Source: an uncultured Marinobacter sp.
GTDB lineage: Bacteria; Pseudomonadota; Gammaproteobacteria; Pseudomonadales; Oleiphilaceae
DNA: 64,000 bases
Reading direction: 5' to 3'
Assembly (NCBI RefSeq): GCF_947259545.1
Contig: NZ_CAMYMK010000002.1
Location: forward strand, 620,001-684,000
Part shown: positions 43,703-52,255 of the stretch, piece by piece
How positions within the stretch are numbered: the first letter of the stretch is position 1
Layout: the number at the start of each line of letters is the position of its first letter
Notes under the pieces: model-generated
Databases searched by the model: none
Told to the model about the DNA's origin: nothing
The model's input: the letters and a program-made list of their open reading frames with translations, nothing else
Position numbers and translations under genes: made by a program

Positions 43703-44617
43703 TCACACCGGCGACATGGTAAAGCCCTGAGCAGGGAAGTGAACATGAAGCAGACCCGTGCGTGGGTGCTCGCGCTCAAGGACGATGGTGTCGTCATCGC
43801 CGAATACCAACACACCTTGCACGGGCTCCCGGCCATAGTCGTCCGGTTTTACGACAACAGCCTGTCCGGTCAGAGGGTGCTGGGAATCCTTGTCTGGTCC
43901 TCTGGGTGCGCTGTTTCTGGCAATGTCCAGGGCCTGATCCTCGGTAATATCAGAGGGGCGTCCATGACCAAAGGCTCTCATGCGGGCCATCCAGTCCCGG
44001 ACGCGGGGATAGTCCCTGAGCCAGGGCTTACCGGCCAGGTCGCACACAAACCAGAGTCCGTGATAGGCGGAAAAATCGGCAATGCAGGGAGAGTCCCCAA
44101 ACAGGAAATCCTGCTCCAGCATGGACTCCATGTTTGCCATGTGGGCAAGGACCAGCGCCTTGGCTTCCGGTCCTCGGGCGGCCTTTACCCGGGCTTTACG
44201 GCCCATATTGATGCGATCCTTCAGGAACCGGAAGGCGTTCAGCAATGACGTCTCTTTGATCAGTTTTTTCAGCATGCGGCCATCACTGGCGGCAATCACA
44301 CAGGCCAGAAACAGTTCGAGGTCTGTCTCCCGCACGAAGCCCTGAATATCAGCTGATTGCTGCTCAAGCACCAGTTCATTGCGGCCGGTCAAGCGAGCGA
44401 TTTCAGCCGATATGCTACGGCTGTCACAGAATATATCGGCACCATTCTGGGCCACCGGAATCTTACGGTAACCGCCGGCAATGATCTCAAGGGTGGGGCG
44501 AGGAGGCATCTCCCTGACAGTGACAGATTGCCAGTCTAGGCCGGCGTAGCCGAGCATGACCCGGATTTTCTCCGAAAACGGAGACATGGCGTAGTGGTAG
44601 AGAACAAGTTCGTGCAT
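43703..44617 (-). CDS. Glutathione S-transferase-family protein
   Basis: A 304-residue protein with an N-terminal thioredoxin-fold GST domain (about 1-78: LVLYHYAMSPFSEKIRVML, with the serine/cysteine position as SPFSEK, then KIPVAQNGADIFCDSRSI) and a helical C-terminal domain (about 90-210, ADFSAYHGLWFVCDLA). About 85 further residues (DDYGREPVQGVLVFGDDDTI) form an extra strand-rich tail not usual for GSTs. The ATG at 44617 has no ribosome site; it shares one base with the stop of a 35-codon upstream gene, which explains its translation. Substrate unknown. Confidence 0.85.
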   Translation of the reverse strand: MHELVLYHYAMSPFSEKIRVMLGYAGLDWQSVTVREMPPRPTLEIIAGGYRKIPVAQNGADIFCDSRSISAEIARLTGRNELVLEQQSADIQGFVRETDLELFLACVIAASDGRMLKKLIKETSLLNAFRFLKDRINMGRKARVKAARGPEAKALVLAHMANMESMLEQDFLFGDSPCIADFSAYHGLWFVCDLAGKPWLRDYPRVRDWMARMRAFGHGRPSDITEDQALDIARNSAPRGPDKDSQHPLTGQAVVVKPDDYGREPVQGVLVFGDDDTIVLEREHPRTGLLHVHFPAQGFTMSPV

Positions 44618-44724
44618 CAGGACGTTAATAACCCCGTAGAAGCGCAGTAAATGAAGGCAGCAGAGCCTATCAGAATAAGCCCCCAGGCTGGGAAAATAAG
44701 AGACGAACGGGCAGTGGTTTTCAT
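44617..44724 (-). CDS. 35-residue single-pass membrane peptide coupled to the GST gene
   Basis: A short frame of 35 codons with AGGAG six bases before its ATG. The peptide opens MKTTARSSLIFPAWGLIL and continues as a single hydrophobic helix (about residues 8-28: LIFPAWGLILIGSAAFIYC), ending GLLTS. Its TGA overlaps the ATG of the GST gene as TGATG, and the GST gene has no ribosome site of its own. Basic N-terminus plus one helix suggests a small inner-membrane protein with the N-terminus in the cytoplasm. Not recognised; good ribosome site, coupling and composition make it credible. Confidence 0.65.
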   Translation of the reverse strand: MKTTARSSLIFPAWGLILIGSAAFIYCASTGLLTS

Positions 44725-44940
44725 AGGCATCTCCTGCAATGACCTTTGTACTACGCACAGCCTTTCAATGTAGACCATTCTGACAAAGTGTCACGAACCA
44801 TGGGCGGGGTCGCGGCATCGAGTACGAATCGGCCATTAGGAGAGGCACGTCCGGCTATTGAGGAAAGCTGAAATACCGGTAGTATGCATTGAAAACAGAA
44901 TAAGAACCGATGGTCTTACAATAACAACAGGGAGCCGTAA

Positions 44941-46623
44941 ATGGCTGTAGAAAGCGAGAAGCAGACGTCACTCCATTGCCTCTACCACTGGGCGAGGCAC
45001 ATTCCAGATAACGTATACCTGACTCAACCGTTCCCCGATGGCCGGGTTGAAGACATTACCTGGAAGCAGGCGGCTGACCAGGTGTCACGCATGGTTTCAC
45101 ACTTGAACAGCCTTGGTCTGCCCGAGCGTAGCAATATAGCCATTCTGGGAAAGAACAGCGCTCACTGGATTCTGTCTGATCTGGCAATCTGGGGGGCGGG
45201 CCATGTTTCCGTACCTCTTTACCCGACACTGAACGGTGATACCGCTGCCTATGTCCTGGAGCACAGTGAGGCGAAGCTGCTGTTCCTGGGCAAGCTTGAT
45301 GGCACGGCCGACGGCTGGAACGATATAAAGGGGCATATCCCCGAGGATTTGCCGATCATCTCCCTGCCATTGTCTCCACGGGATGACACGCCAAAGTGGG
45401 TGGACATCATTGCCCAATGTGAGCCGGCGGAGCCGAAACTGCCGCACCCGGACGATCTCGCCACCATTGTTTACACCTCCGGCAGTACCGGGCGCCCGAA
45501 AGGCGTCATGCACAGTTTCCGCACCATGATTTCTGCGGCCCACGGTTTACAGCAGTTATTTCCGGTGAGTTCGGACGAGCGCATGCTGTCTTACCTGCCG
45601 CTGGCTCACGTGGCGGAACGGGCGGCGGTGGAAACCCAGTCGCTCTACTATGGCTTCCATCTGTATTTCGCCAACTCGCTGGATACGTTCCAGGAAGACC
45701 TGCAGCGGGCCCGGCCGACGTTGTTCTTCTCGGTACCGCGCCTGTGGATGAAGTTCTACCTGGGCGTGAACGCCAAGCTGCCCCCGAAAAAGCAGAGGCT
45801 GTTGTTCAATATTCCCATCCTCAAGGGCATGGTGAAGAAAAAGGTGCTCAGGCAGCTGGGGCTGGATCACTGCCGTGCCGCACTGACCGGCGCGGCTCCC
45901 TTGTCAGCGGAGATAATTGACTGGTATCGGAACCTTGGCCTGGAGTTGCTGGAGGTCTACGGCATGTCGGAGAACTTCGGGTACTCCCATGCCAACCGGC
46001 CTGGTCAGGCAAAAGTCGGCACCGTTGGCATGGCCAATCCCGGCGTGGAACATCGTTTGGGAGACGGCGGTGAAATTGAGGTCAAGAGCCCTGGGCAGAT
46101 GCTGGGTTACTACAAGAATGAAGAGAAAACCCGGGAAGACGTCACCGATGACGGCTTCCTGAAAACCGGTGACATGGGAGAAATCGATAACGACGGTTGT
46201 CTGCGCATTACCGGTCGGGTGAAAGATCTGTTCAAAACGTCGAAGGGCAAGTACGTGGTGCCCGTGCCGATCGAGAACCGTTTCAATCATCCGAAGGCGG
46301 AAGTGGTATGCGTTGCGGGTGCTAACCAGCCACAGCCGTGCCTGATGGTGTTGCTGTCGGATGAGGCAAGGGCCGAGCTTGAAGCCGGTGGCAGCCGTGG
46401 CGAGCTCGAACAGGAGCTGGCACATGAGCTGGATGCGGTGAATGCGCTGTGCGAAGGCCACGAAAAGCTGGCGTTTGTGGTGGTGGTGAAAGAGCCGTGG
46501 ACCATGGAAAACGGTATGCTGACTCCCACCATGAAGATCAAACGCAACGTAATCGAAAACTACTACAACCAGAAAATGGATGAGTGGTTCGGCCAGAGGG
46601 CCAAGGTGGTCTGGGAATCCTGA
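44941..46623 (+). CDS. AMP-binding long-chain acyl-CoA synthetase
   Basis: A 560-residue ANL-family enzyme activating a fatty acid to acyl-CoA through acyl-AMP. The ATP P-loop TSGSTGRPKGVMHS lies near residue 179, the A5 motif YGMSENFGYSHAN near 341, and the A7-A8 motifs GFLKTGDMGEIDNDGCLRITGRVKD near 405; the usual lysine region near the end is TPTMKIKRN. The sequence order resembles FadD15/bubblegum-type synthetases. AGGGAG precedes the ATG. Together with the thioesterase and Acr1-like SDR it fits fatty-acid use. A strong hairpin follows its stop. Confidence 0.9.
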   Translation: MAVESEKQTSLHCLYHWARHIPDNVYLTQPFPDGRVEDITWKQAADQVSRMVSHLNSLGLPERSNIAILGKNSAHWILSDLAIWGAGHVSVPLYPTLNGDTAAYVLEHSEAKLLFLGKLDGTADGWNDIKGHIPEDLPIISLPLSPRDDTPKWVDIIAQCEPAEPKLPHPDDLATIVYTSGSTGRPKGVMHSFRTMISAAHGLQQLFPVSSDERMLSYLPLAHVAERAAVETQSLYYGFHLYFANSLDTFQEDLQRARPTLFFSVPRLWMKFYLGVNAKLPPKKQRLLFNIPILKGMVKKKVLRQLGLDHCRAALTGAAPLSAEIIDWYRNLGLELLEVYGMSENFGYSHANRPGQAKVGTVGMANPGVEHRLGDGGEIEVKSPGQMLGYYKNEEKTREDVTDDGFLKTGDMGEIDNDGCLRITGRVKDLFKTSKGKYVVPVPIENRFNHPKAEVVCVAGANQPQPCLMVLLSDEARAELEAGGSRGELEQELAHELDAVNALCEGHEKLAFVVVVKEPWTMENGMLTPTMKIKRNVIENYYNQKMDEWFGQRAKVVWES

Positions 46624-46635
46624 GCCCATAACGTA

Positions 46636-46674
46636 AAACACCGGTGGCCCGCGTTTGCGTTGCCACCGGTGTTT
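46636..46674. terminator. Strong hairpin after the acyl-CoA synthetase gene
   Basis: Perfect 13-bp stem (AAACACCGGTGGC at 46636-46648 and its complement at 46662-46674) with a 13-base loop, 12 bp after the stop. The A/T ends give short A and T runs on both sides, so it can act in both directions, also ending the small minus-strand gene beyond. Confidence 0.75.
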
Positions 46675-46737
46675 ACAAATTCCTTTTCTACGTCCCTGTT
46701 TACTTCACTTCGAACTCACTGAGCATTGCCTGCAGTG

Positions 46738-46935
46738 TCAGTGACCGCCTTGGGGCACCTGCGGCATGTCCGGAGTTGCAGTCCGGGCTTTCCTTCCCAT
46801 AATGCGCATCTTCCTGCTAATCAGTTGAACCGCCTGCTTTGCTGCAGCACGGGTATACTGGCGCCTGACCTCAACACTGTTGTGGAGGATGCTGGACGGC
46901 AGGGGTTGAACGGTTGCGATATGTCTTGGTGTCAT
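46738..46935 (-). CDS. Small basic protein of unknown function
   Basis: A 65-residue basic protein (many Arg/Lys, Gln and Ala) with no recognised family. It is supported by a near-ideal ribosome site, AAAGGAGGAAGG, six bases before the ATG at 46935. The middle (RRQYTRAAAKQAVQLISRKM) looks helical. Just after its stop another minus-strand frame continues for about 14 codons and ends in a natural-looking C-terminus (ending SEFEVK at about 46701), so a frameshift in the 3' part is possible. Otherwise the stretch between the synthetase and the LysR gene is empty. Confidence 0.5.
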   Translation of the reverse strand: MTPRHIATVQPLPSSILHNSVEVRRQYTRAAAKQAVQLISRKMRIMGRKARTATPDMPQVPQGGH

Positions 46936-47065
46936 AGCGCCTTCCTCCTTTTGATCTGATGGATTGATTAGCGATCTATCTTTAATTTATATGCAATTCT
47001 AAGGGTTCTTTTTTGCAGTTTGAATACGTTAAAATCCGTACTCACGTTGCAAATATGCAGTAATT

Positions 47066-47965
47066 ATGGACTGGGATTATCTTCGATACATACACGCACT
47101 GGCAATAGGCGGAACGCTCGCCAAAGCCGGAGAAATACTGGGTGTGCACCAAACCACTGTTTTAAGACGACTTGATCAGATGGAAGAGTCGTTGGGTGTG
47201 CAGTTTTTTGAACGCAACAGGGATGGGTTACAGCTTACGCCGGTGGGGGAGACGGCATTTCGGGAAGCCGCCCGGCTCTCCACCGAGATGGAAAATCTCG
47301 AACGCAAGCTTGTAGGGCAGGACTCTGCCCCTGTAGGCAAAGTGCGTCTGGCCGCCGAAGACCCCATGATGAACGAGCTGCTAAGCCCGATTCTGGCTGA
47401 GCTGGTGCGCGAGTTCCCGGACATTGAGCTGGAACTCCTGACGGATAACGATGTGGCCAATCTCAGTCACCGGGAAGCGGACCTGACCCTGCGCCCGGAA
47501 AACAAACCCCAGGCAACGCTCGAGGGGGAGCGCATTGCCGCCGTCGAGTCAGCGGTCTATGGCTCGGCACGATACTGCCGCCGCAATCGCAACATGGATG
47601 TTGAAAATCGCCCGGAAGAGTGTGTCTGGATTATTCCCGATGAGACCTTCAGCCATCTGGCGACCGGTCGCTGGTATCGCAAGCACCTGAAGAATGTGTC
47701 ATCGGTTATTCGCTGCAACAGCCTGCAGTCCATGCATGCCCTGGCCAGGGCCGGTGCCGGTCTTGCGGTATTGCCCTGCTACCTGGGAGAAAGCACCCGG
47801 GAGTTGCGGCGCCTGTCCGACCCTCTGGAAGGTGAGAGTGTGGATCTGTGGCTGCACGTCAATCAGGACACCCAGCAAATGGCCCGGGTTCGTATCGTGA
47901 TGGAGTATCTGGTGGACCGCCTTCAGTCGCTAGAGCCGGTGATTGAGATCAGTACGACGTTCTAG
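47066..47965 (+). CDS. LysR-family transcriptional regulator
   Basis: A 299-residue regulator: N-terminal winged HTH (about 1-60, GGTLAKAGEILGVHQTTVLRR) and a substrate-binding domain (about 90-290, GKVRLAAEDPMMNELLSP; later ALARAGAGLAVLPCYLG). Its HTH reads VHQTTVLRRLDQME where most LysR proteins have SQPAVSRQI, a form seen in a subgroup of single LysR genes. The upstream 130 bp are AT-rich. The nearest divergent gene is the small basic protein; the target is unknown. Confidence 0.87.
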   Translation: MDWDYLRYIHALAIGGTLAKAGEILGVHQTTVLRRLDQMEESLGVQFFERNRDGLQLTPVGETAFREAARLSTEMENLERKLVGQDSAPVGKVRLAAEDPMMNELLSPILAELVREFPDIELELLTDNDVANLSHREADLTLRPENKPQATLEGERIAAVESAVYGSARYCRRNRNMDVENRPEECVWIIPDETFSHLATGRWYRKHLKNVSSVIRCNSLQSMHALARAGAGLAVLPCYLGESTRELRRLSDPLEGESVDLWLHVNQDTQQMARVRIVMEYLVDRLQSLEPVIEISTTF

Positions 47966-48664
47966 CTAGCCGCAGAATGGCCAGAACTGGTACCAGCGCC
48001 AGCACTGGAACTCCTGCTCGCAGGTTTTGAGCTGGTTATCGTAGCGGAAAGCCCGGGTTTGCACCCGGGCAGCCAGGTCAACCACGTCGGGTTTGGCGTC
48101 GTAACTCCGGCGTGCGTAGCCCGTTCTGCCCTCATGGTAGGCCAGATACAGCTTTTGCGGGTTGTAGAATGAAACGCCCAGCTTTCGATTGGTCAGGTAG
48201 TTGTACCAGCCGACAAAATCGAGCGCGTGTTCCATATGGGTACGTACCACGAACAGGCCGTCTCCGTTAGCTTCCCGGTACTCTCCCCAGGCCGGATCCA
48301 GTGCCTGGGCGTAACCGTAGGCGGTTGTGGGCCGCGTCCAGGGGATGACCCCCCATAACTTGGTTCGTGGTGGTCGCGCGTGGCTGCGGAATGAGGACTC
48401 GTAGTAAACGAAGGCCATCTGGGTAGCGATGGGCGTGCCCCACTTCTCTTGCGAGGCTTTGGCATAGTCGTACCAGACTGGATGTTCACGGAAAATCTCG
48501 CAGACATTGTCCTGCCGCAATGGTGGAGCGGGAGCCAACAGACTGAATCGCAGGGTTGCCCAGGTGGCGACAACCAGTCCCAGGGTTGGCAGGCCAAACC
48601 ACTTGAGCCGCGACTTCCAAACATTAAGACGTTTTTTGCGCTTCCTCATGGGCTGGAGAACCAC
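47966..48664 (-). CDS. Membrane-anchored SLT-domain lytic transglycosylase-like protein
   Basis: A 232-residue protein with a basic N-terminus and one transmembrane anchor (about 23-44), then an SLT-like domain with the catalytic glutamate in AFVYYESSFRS and YGYAQALDPAWGEYR and YLAYHEGRTGYARRSY segments, as in a subgroup of proteobacterial transglycosylase SLT proteins. Four cysteines lie in the C-terminal part and tail. The start is a GTG at 48664 with AAGGA four bases before it; the ATG five codons later is the alternative. Stops directly against the LysR stop. Confidence 0.78.
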   Translation of the reverse strand: MVLQPMRKRKKRLNVWKSRLKWFGLPTLGLVVATWATLRFSLLAPAPPLRQDNVCEIFREHPVWYDYAKASQEKWGTPIATQMAFVYYESSFRSHARPPRTKLWGVIPWTRPTTAYGYAQALDPAWGEYREANGDGLFVVRTHMEHALDFVGWYNYLTNRKLGVSFYNPQKLYLAYHEGRTGYARRSYDAKPDVVDLAARVQTRAFRYDNQLKTCEQEFQCWRWYQFWPFCG

Positions 48665-48773
48665 GACTTCCTTTCACCATACCAATTTGTCATCAAACTC
48701 CCCTCGTAATGGCTTGCAGGCGGCAAGTTCGTCATGGCATAAACCGCCCATCAATCATTCCGGATGATAGGCC

Positions 48774-49595
48774 ATGAAAGCATTTTCCCAAATTAAACCC
48801 GTTTTAGTATCCATCGCCTTGCTTTGGGGCACCGCCCACGCTGCCCCTTCCGCGGAAACCGTGCTGGAGGCTTCACCCATTGATGACATCGTCGCCCAGT
48901 ACCCGGCGATGATGAGCCAGGGCATCCGCCAGGGTCTGAAGCAAAGCGGGCGCATACCTCCTTTCGCTGCTGATTCCATCGGCCATGTGGTGAGCAGTAG
49001 TTACAGCGCTGCGGAGATTCAGGCGCGGATTATTTCCGGCCTGGAGACGTCTCTCAGTGATGAGCAGTTACAGTCGGTCATGGAATGGTACGAAACCCCC
49101 GTGGCGAAAAAGATTGCGAAGGCGGAAGTGGCCGCCTCACGGCCGGAAGCCTGGGTGGAGATTCAGGCCCGGGCGCCGGAGCTGAATCGTCAGTTCCGCG
49201 GCAGTGAGCGCGCGGGGATGTTTGACCGTTTTGATAAGGCATCCCGGGCAACGGAGAGTGCAGTGGATACCTCCATTGCCGTGCAACTGGGGCTGGCGTC
49301 GGCGTTGGCTGCGTTCAAGGGTGACAATGCCGCTTCCTACGATCAGATCAAGCGTCAGATTGAGGGCCAGCGCGGCATGCTGGAGGGCATGGTGAGCCAG
49401 CAGGTGTATGACAGCTACCTGTTCACCTACCAGAATGTCAGCGCCGCCGAACTGGGCCTGTACATCCAGTTCCTGGAGAGTGATGCGGGATCACAGTTCT
49501 CACGGGTGGTGACCAACAGTATCCAGCAGGCGATCACTGATCCCATCGAGTCCATCGGCAGTCAAATGGGGAGAATGCTCAGCCCGGCCAACTGA
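48774..49595 (+). CDS. DUF2059 secreted protein
   Basis: A 273-residue protein with a signal peptide (cleavage after AHA, about residue 24). SLSDEQLQSVMEWYETPVAKKI (about 92-113) is the DUF2059 core, and a second related stretch (QNVSAAELGLYIQFLESDAG, about 220) suggests an internal repeat. Mostly helical, periplasmic. Function of the family is unknown. Divergent from the SLT gene. Confidence 0.78.
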   Translation: MKAFSQIKPVLVSIALLWGTAHAAPSAETVLEASPIDDIVAQYPAMMSQGIRQGLKQSGRIPPFAADSIGHVVSSSYSAAEIQARIISGLETSLSDEQLQSVMEWYETPVAKKIAKAEVAASRPEAWVEIQARAPELNRQFRGSERAGMFDRFDKASRATESAVDTSIAVQLGLASALAAFKGDNAASYDQIKRQIEGQRGMLEGMVSQQVYDSYLFTYQNVSAAELGLYIQFLESDAGSQFSRVVTNSIQQAITDPIESIGSQMGRMLSPAN

Positions 49596-49670
49596 GAGTG
49601 TGTAAATAGTTGAATAACTCATCATTTGGGTCCACCCTCAAGTAGAGGGCTATGCTTGAGGAGTGCCCAG

Positions 49671-50858
49671 ATGGACTTTAATGCGTACCAGAAAGTGTTA
49701 TCCGGTACCGCCAGAGGTAAAGAATGTCCGTTTCCACCTGAAGAGTTCGAGCAGCGACTGGCTCGGGTTCGTGCCCGCATGTCGGAAGATGATGTCAGTG
49801 CTCTGTTATTGACGGATCCTGCCGATATTTTCTACCTCACTGGCTACAGCACCTTTGAGGTGTCGGTGCATGTTGCACTGGTTGTGACGCCTTCCGATTT
49901 ACTGCTCCAGGTGCCGTCCATCGAGATGGGACCGGCCATGGTGACCACAAGGGTGGCGCGCGTGGTCGGCTATCGTTGGGAGGGTATCGGAGAGGTCCTG
50001 ATACCCTTGGTTGAAGCGCTGACCGGCTATGAGGACCGGGTAGGTGTCGATTTCTGGCACGGCTCCCTGCGCCATGGGGTCATTGAAGGAATTCGGGCGC
50101 GCCTGTCAGATGTCCGTTTTGTGGACAGTGGGGCACTGCTGAAAAAGATCCGCAAGGTGAAGTCTGCCGCCGAGCTGGAGTACCTGCGGCAAAGTGCCGG
50201 CATCACGGCGATCGGGTTGGAGGCGGCTGTTTCAGCGATTCAGCCCGGAATGACTGACAATGATATTGCCGCGATCGGGGCGGAAGCCCTGTTGTCCGCT
50301 GGCAGCGAGTTCATGAGTATGCAGCCCATCGTCACGGTGGGTTCCCGAAGTGGGGTGATTCACGCCAACCACAAGCGACAACCGGTGGGAGCCGGAGATG
50401 TGGTGTTCCTGGAATTCGGTGCCGCCTGGCAGCGTTATACCGCCCCCATGATGCAGACGGTCGTAGCGGGGGAGCCGACCCGGCATATGCAAAAGGTTTT
50501 CGATGGTTGTCGCCAGGTGGTGGATGCTCTGCTAGCGAACATCCGGCCCGGAGTCACCTTCGACTTTGCGGCGCAGGCGGCCGAAAGGGCATTGGCGCCA
50601 CTGGCCAAAGAGGTCTTTTTTTCAGGGGTATTTGGCTACACGGTCGGGGCACAGTTTCCGCCTTCCTGGGTTGAAGGGTCCGGGTTTATTGCCCGGGGAC
50701 AGTCGTCCGCGTTCCAGCCAGGCATGGTCTTCCACCTGCCCATTTGTCTGAGAGTGCCTGGGCAATGGGGTATTGGCTGCAGTGAGACCGTTGTGGTGAC
50801 GGACAAGGGATCGGAGTGCCTCACCGATAACCCCTGGAGATTGTCACCGCAACCGTAA
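49671..50858 (+). CDS. M24-family protein with lost metal ligands (creatinase/ectoine-hydrolase-like)
   Basis: A 395-residue pita-bread-fold protein: creatinase N-terminal domain (about 25-155) and M24 domain (about 165-385). Metallo-aminopeptidases of this fold use D, D, H, E, E. Here the first Asp is Glu248 (VVFLEFG), the second is Pro259 (RYTAPMMQT), the His is Tyr323 and the first Glu is replaced; only Glu372 (CSETVVVTD) stays. The pattern E.G...RY..P..QT resembles non-metal members such as ectoine hydrolase DoeA and creatinase, so it may hydrolyse a small C-N bond. The ATG at 49671 follows TGAGGAG. Neighbours give no ectoine genes. Substrate unknown. Confidence 0.8.
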   Translation: MDFNAYQKVLSGTARGKECPFPPEEFEQRLARVRARMSEDDVSALLLTDPADIFYLTGYSTFEVSVHVALVVTPSDLLLQVPSIEMGPAMVTTRVARVVGYRWEGIGEVLIPLVEALTGYEDRVGVDFWHGSLRHGVIEGIRARLSDVRFVDSGALLKKIRKVKSAAELEYLRQSAGITAIGLEAAVSAIQPGMTDNDIAAIGAEALLSAGSEFMSMQPIVTVGSRSGVIHANHKRQPVGAGDVVFLEFGAAWQRYTAPMMQTVVAGEPTRHMQKVFDGCRQVVDALLANIRPGVTFDFAAQAAERALAPLAKEVFFSGVFGYTVGAQFPPSWVEGSGFIARGQSSAFQPGMVFHLPICLRVPGQWGIGCSETVVVTDKGSECLTDNPWRLSPQP

Positions 50859-51794
50859 GTCCAGCAGATAAATCGTTCTCGGTGCGGGTAGCCGGGTCGT
50901 AAAAATCCCCAGTCTCCGGATGTTGTCCATGTTCATGGAACGGTTGTGCGGTGCGTTCTCAATATCCCTCAACTCCAGCGTGAAGGTATTGAGCCCCGGC
51001 TCCAGCAACAGTTGCGCATTGAACCGGTCTCGATAGACATTGCTGCCGCGCTCATGCTCCACATCGTTGACTCTCAGTGTCAACGGAAGATCTGTCTCAT
51101 CCGGGTTAAACAGGGTGACCGTCAGTTGGTCATAGCCGCGCCAGTCGACAGGCAAATTGTCCAGGGTGACCCCGGAATACAGGCGGGTACTCAAGGAGAT
51201 TTTCAGGCTCTGTCCGTTGATGTCGCTGTGGGCATCTGACGGTGTCAGATTCCCCCGCCACAATGTCAAAGGGTCGGTACGACTGAAGTCATACAGCAGC
51301 GGTAGCTGTTGGTTGATCTGGAACTGCTTCACAGCGACGCTGCCGGTTAAGCCCAGCTCGAAAACGACCAGTACAACCGCCATCAGGGTCCGCATGCGCT
51401 GACGTGCGTTGAGACGCGAGGCAGACGTAAAAACAGGGTGGCAGGCCAGAACCAGCCAGGTGCCCACCAGGTTCCGCCAGACATCATGCCAGTCGTCCTG
51501 TCGCCCCAGCCCGGATTGCAGAAATTCAATAACGAGGCCGACTGCCAGCACAAGCGTAGTTGTCGCTAGCCACAGTTGTCGCCCCCTGAGCCAGCGCCAG
51601 GGTTGGATGGCGTAGGTCAGAAGTGCAAAGTACAGGATGTGGCCCAGATTCCATACGGATTTGTGCACCGGGCCAGAGCTCCAGTCCGGGCCACCGATGA
51701 AAAACAGTGGGGCAATCACCAGAGTGCCCGCAAGGGCCAGCCATCTCAGTCGCCGGCCTTCGTGGGCATTCATGGATACGGTATCGGGACCCAT
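50844..51794 (-). CDS. VanZ-like membrane protein with C-terminal beta domain
   Basis: A 316-residue protein: an N-terminal VanZ-like membrane domain (about 15-125; [20 protein letters not shown] and [23 protein letters not shown] are typical), another helix near 135-157, then a periplasmic beta-rich domain (about 165-316) resembling carbohydrate-binding modules. Its start shares a base with the stop of the parvulin gene (TAATG), so it is co-translated with it. Overlaps the M24 gene tail-to-tail by 15 bp. Function unknown. Confidence 0.75.
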   Translation of the reverse strand: MGPDTVSMNAHEGRRLRWLALAGTLVIAPLFFIGGPDWSSGPVHKSVWNLGHILYFALLTYAIQPWRWLRGRQLWLATTTLVLAVGLVIEFLQSGLGRQDDWHDVWRNLVGTWLVLACHPVFTSASRLNARQRMRTLMAVVLVVFELGLTGSVAVKQFQINQQLPLLYDFSRTDPLTLWRGNLTPSDAHSDINGQSLKISLSTRLYSGVTLDNLPVDWRGYDQLTVTLFNPDETDLPLTLRVNDVEHERGSNVYRDRFNAQLLLEPGLNTFTLELRDIENAPHNRSMNMDNIRRLGIFTTRLPAPRTIYLLDLRLR

Positions 51795-52072
51795 TAGCTC
51801 CGGCTGGTCACTTCCAGCAAGTGGTAGCCGAACTGGGTCTTGATGGGACCGATAACGGTGTTCAGGTCACTGCTGAAGACAGCTTTGTCGAATTCGGGAA
51901 CCATCTGGCCAGGGCCGAACGAGCCCAGGTCACCACCGTTACGACCGGAAGGGCAGGAAGAGTGTTGCTTCGCGACTTCGGCGAAGTCCTGACCGCCTTC
52001 GATGGCTTTCTTCAGTTCTTCGCATTTTGCTTCGCTGTCTACCAGGATGTGGCGTGCGGTTGCCTGTGTCAT
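51794..52072 (-). CDS. Parvulin-type peptidyl-prolyl cis-trans isomerase
   Basis: A 92-residue single-domain parvulin (PpiC type): [20 protein letters not shown] at the start, [20 protein letters not shown] in the middle and [17 protein letters not shown] at the end carry the active-site His, Cys, Met/Phe and His positions. No signal peptide, so cytoplasmic. Speeds proline isomerisation in folding. Translationally coupled to the VanZ-like gene downstream. Confidence 0.93.
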   Translation of the reverse strand: MTQATARHILVDSEAKCEELKKAIEGGQDFAEVAKQHSSCPSGRNGGDLGSFGPGQMVPEFDKAVFSSDLNTVIGPIKTQFGYHLLEVTSRS

Positions 52073-52255
52073 GGCTGTTGTCCTGTTGGTTTCAATGAAT
52101 GTGCACTACAGGGTAGGAATGCTGCCCGCCTGGCGGGCCGGAGGCAAGTGCTTTTTATCCGTGTTTCTTCTGTCTCACGGTTGGCTTGCCAAACCTGTAC
52201 AATACCGGGTTTTCTTAGCCGGCGTGGCCGGCCCTCACATAGACAGGTCTGTTTC

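Noticed and set aside
51707..52255. Upstream extension of the ybiT frame
   Set aside because: Runs antisense through the parvulin gene; the conserved YbiT N-terminus starts at the TTG at 52256.
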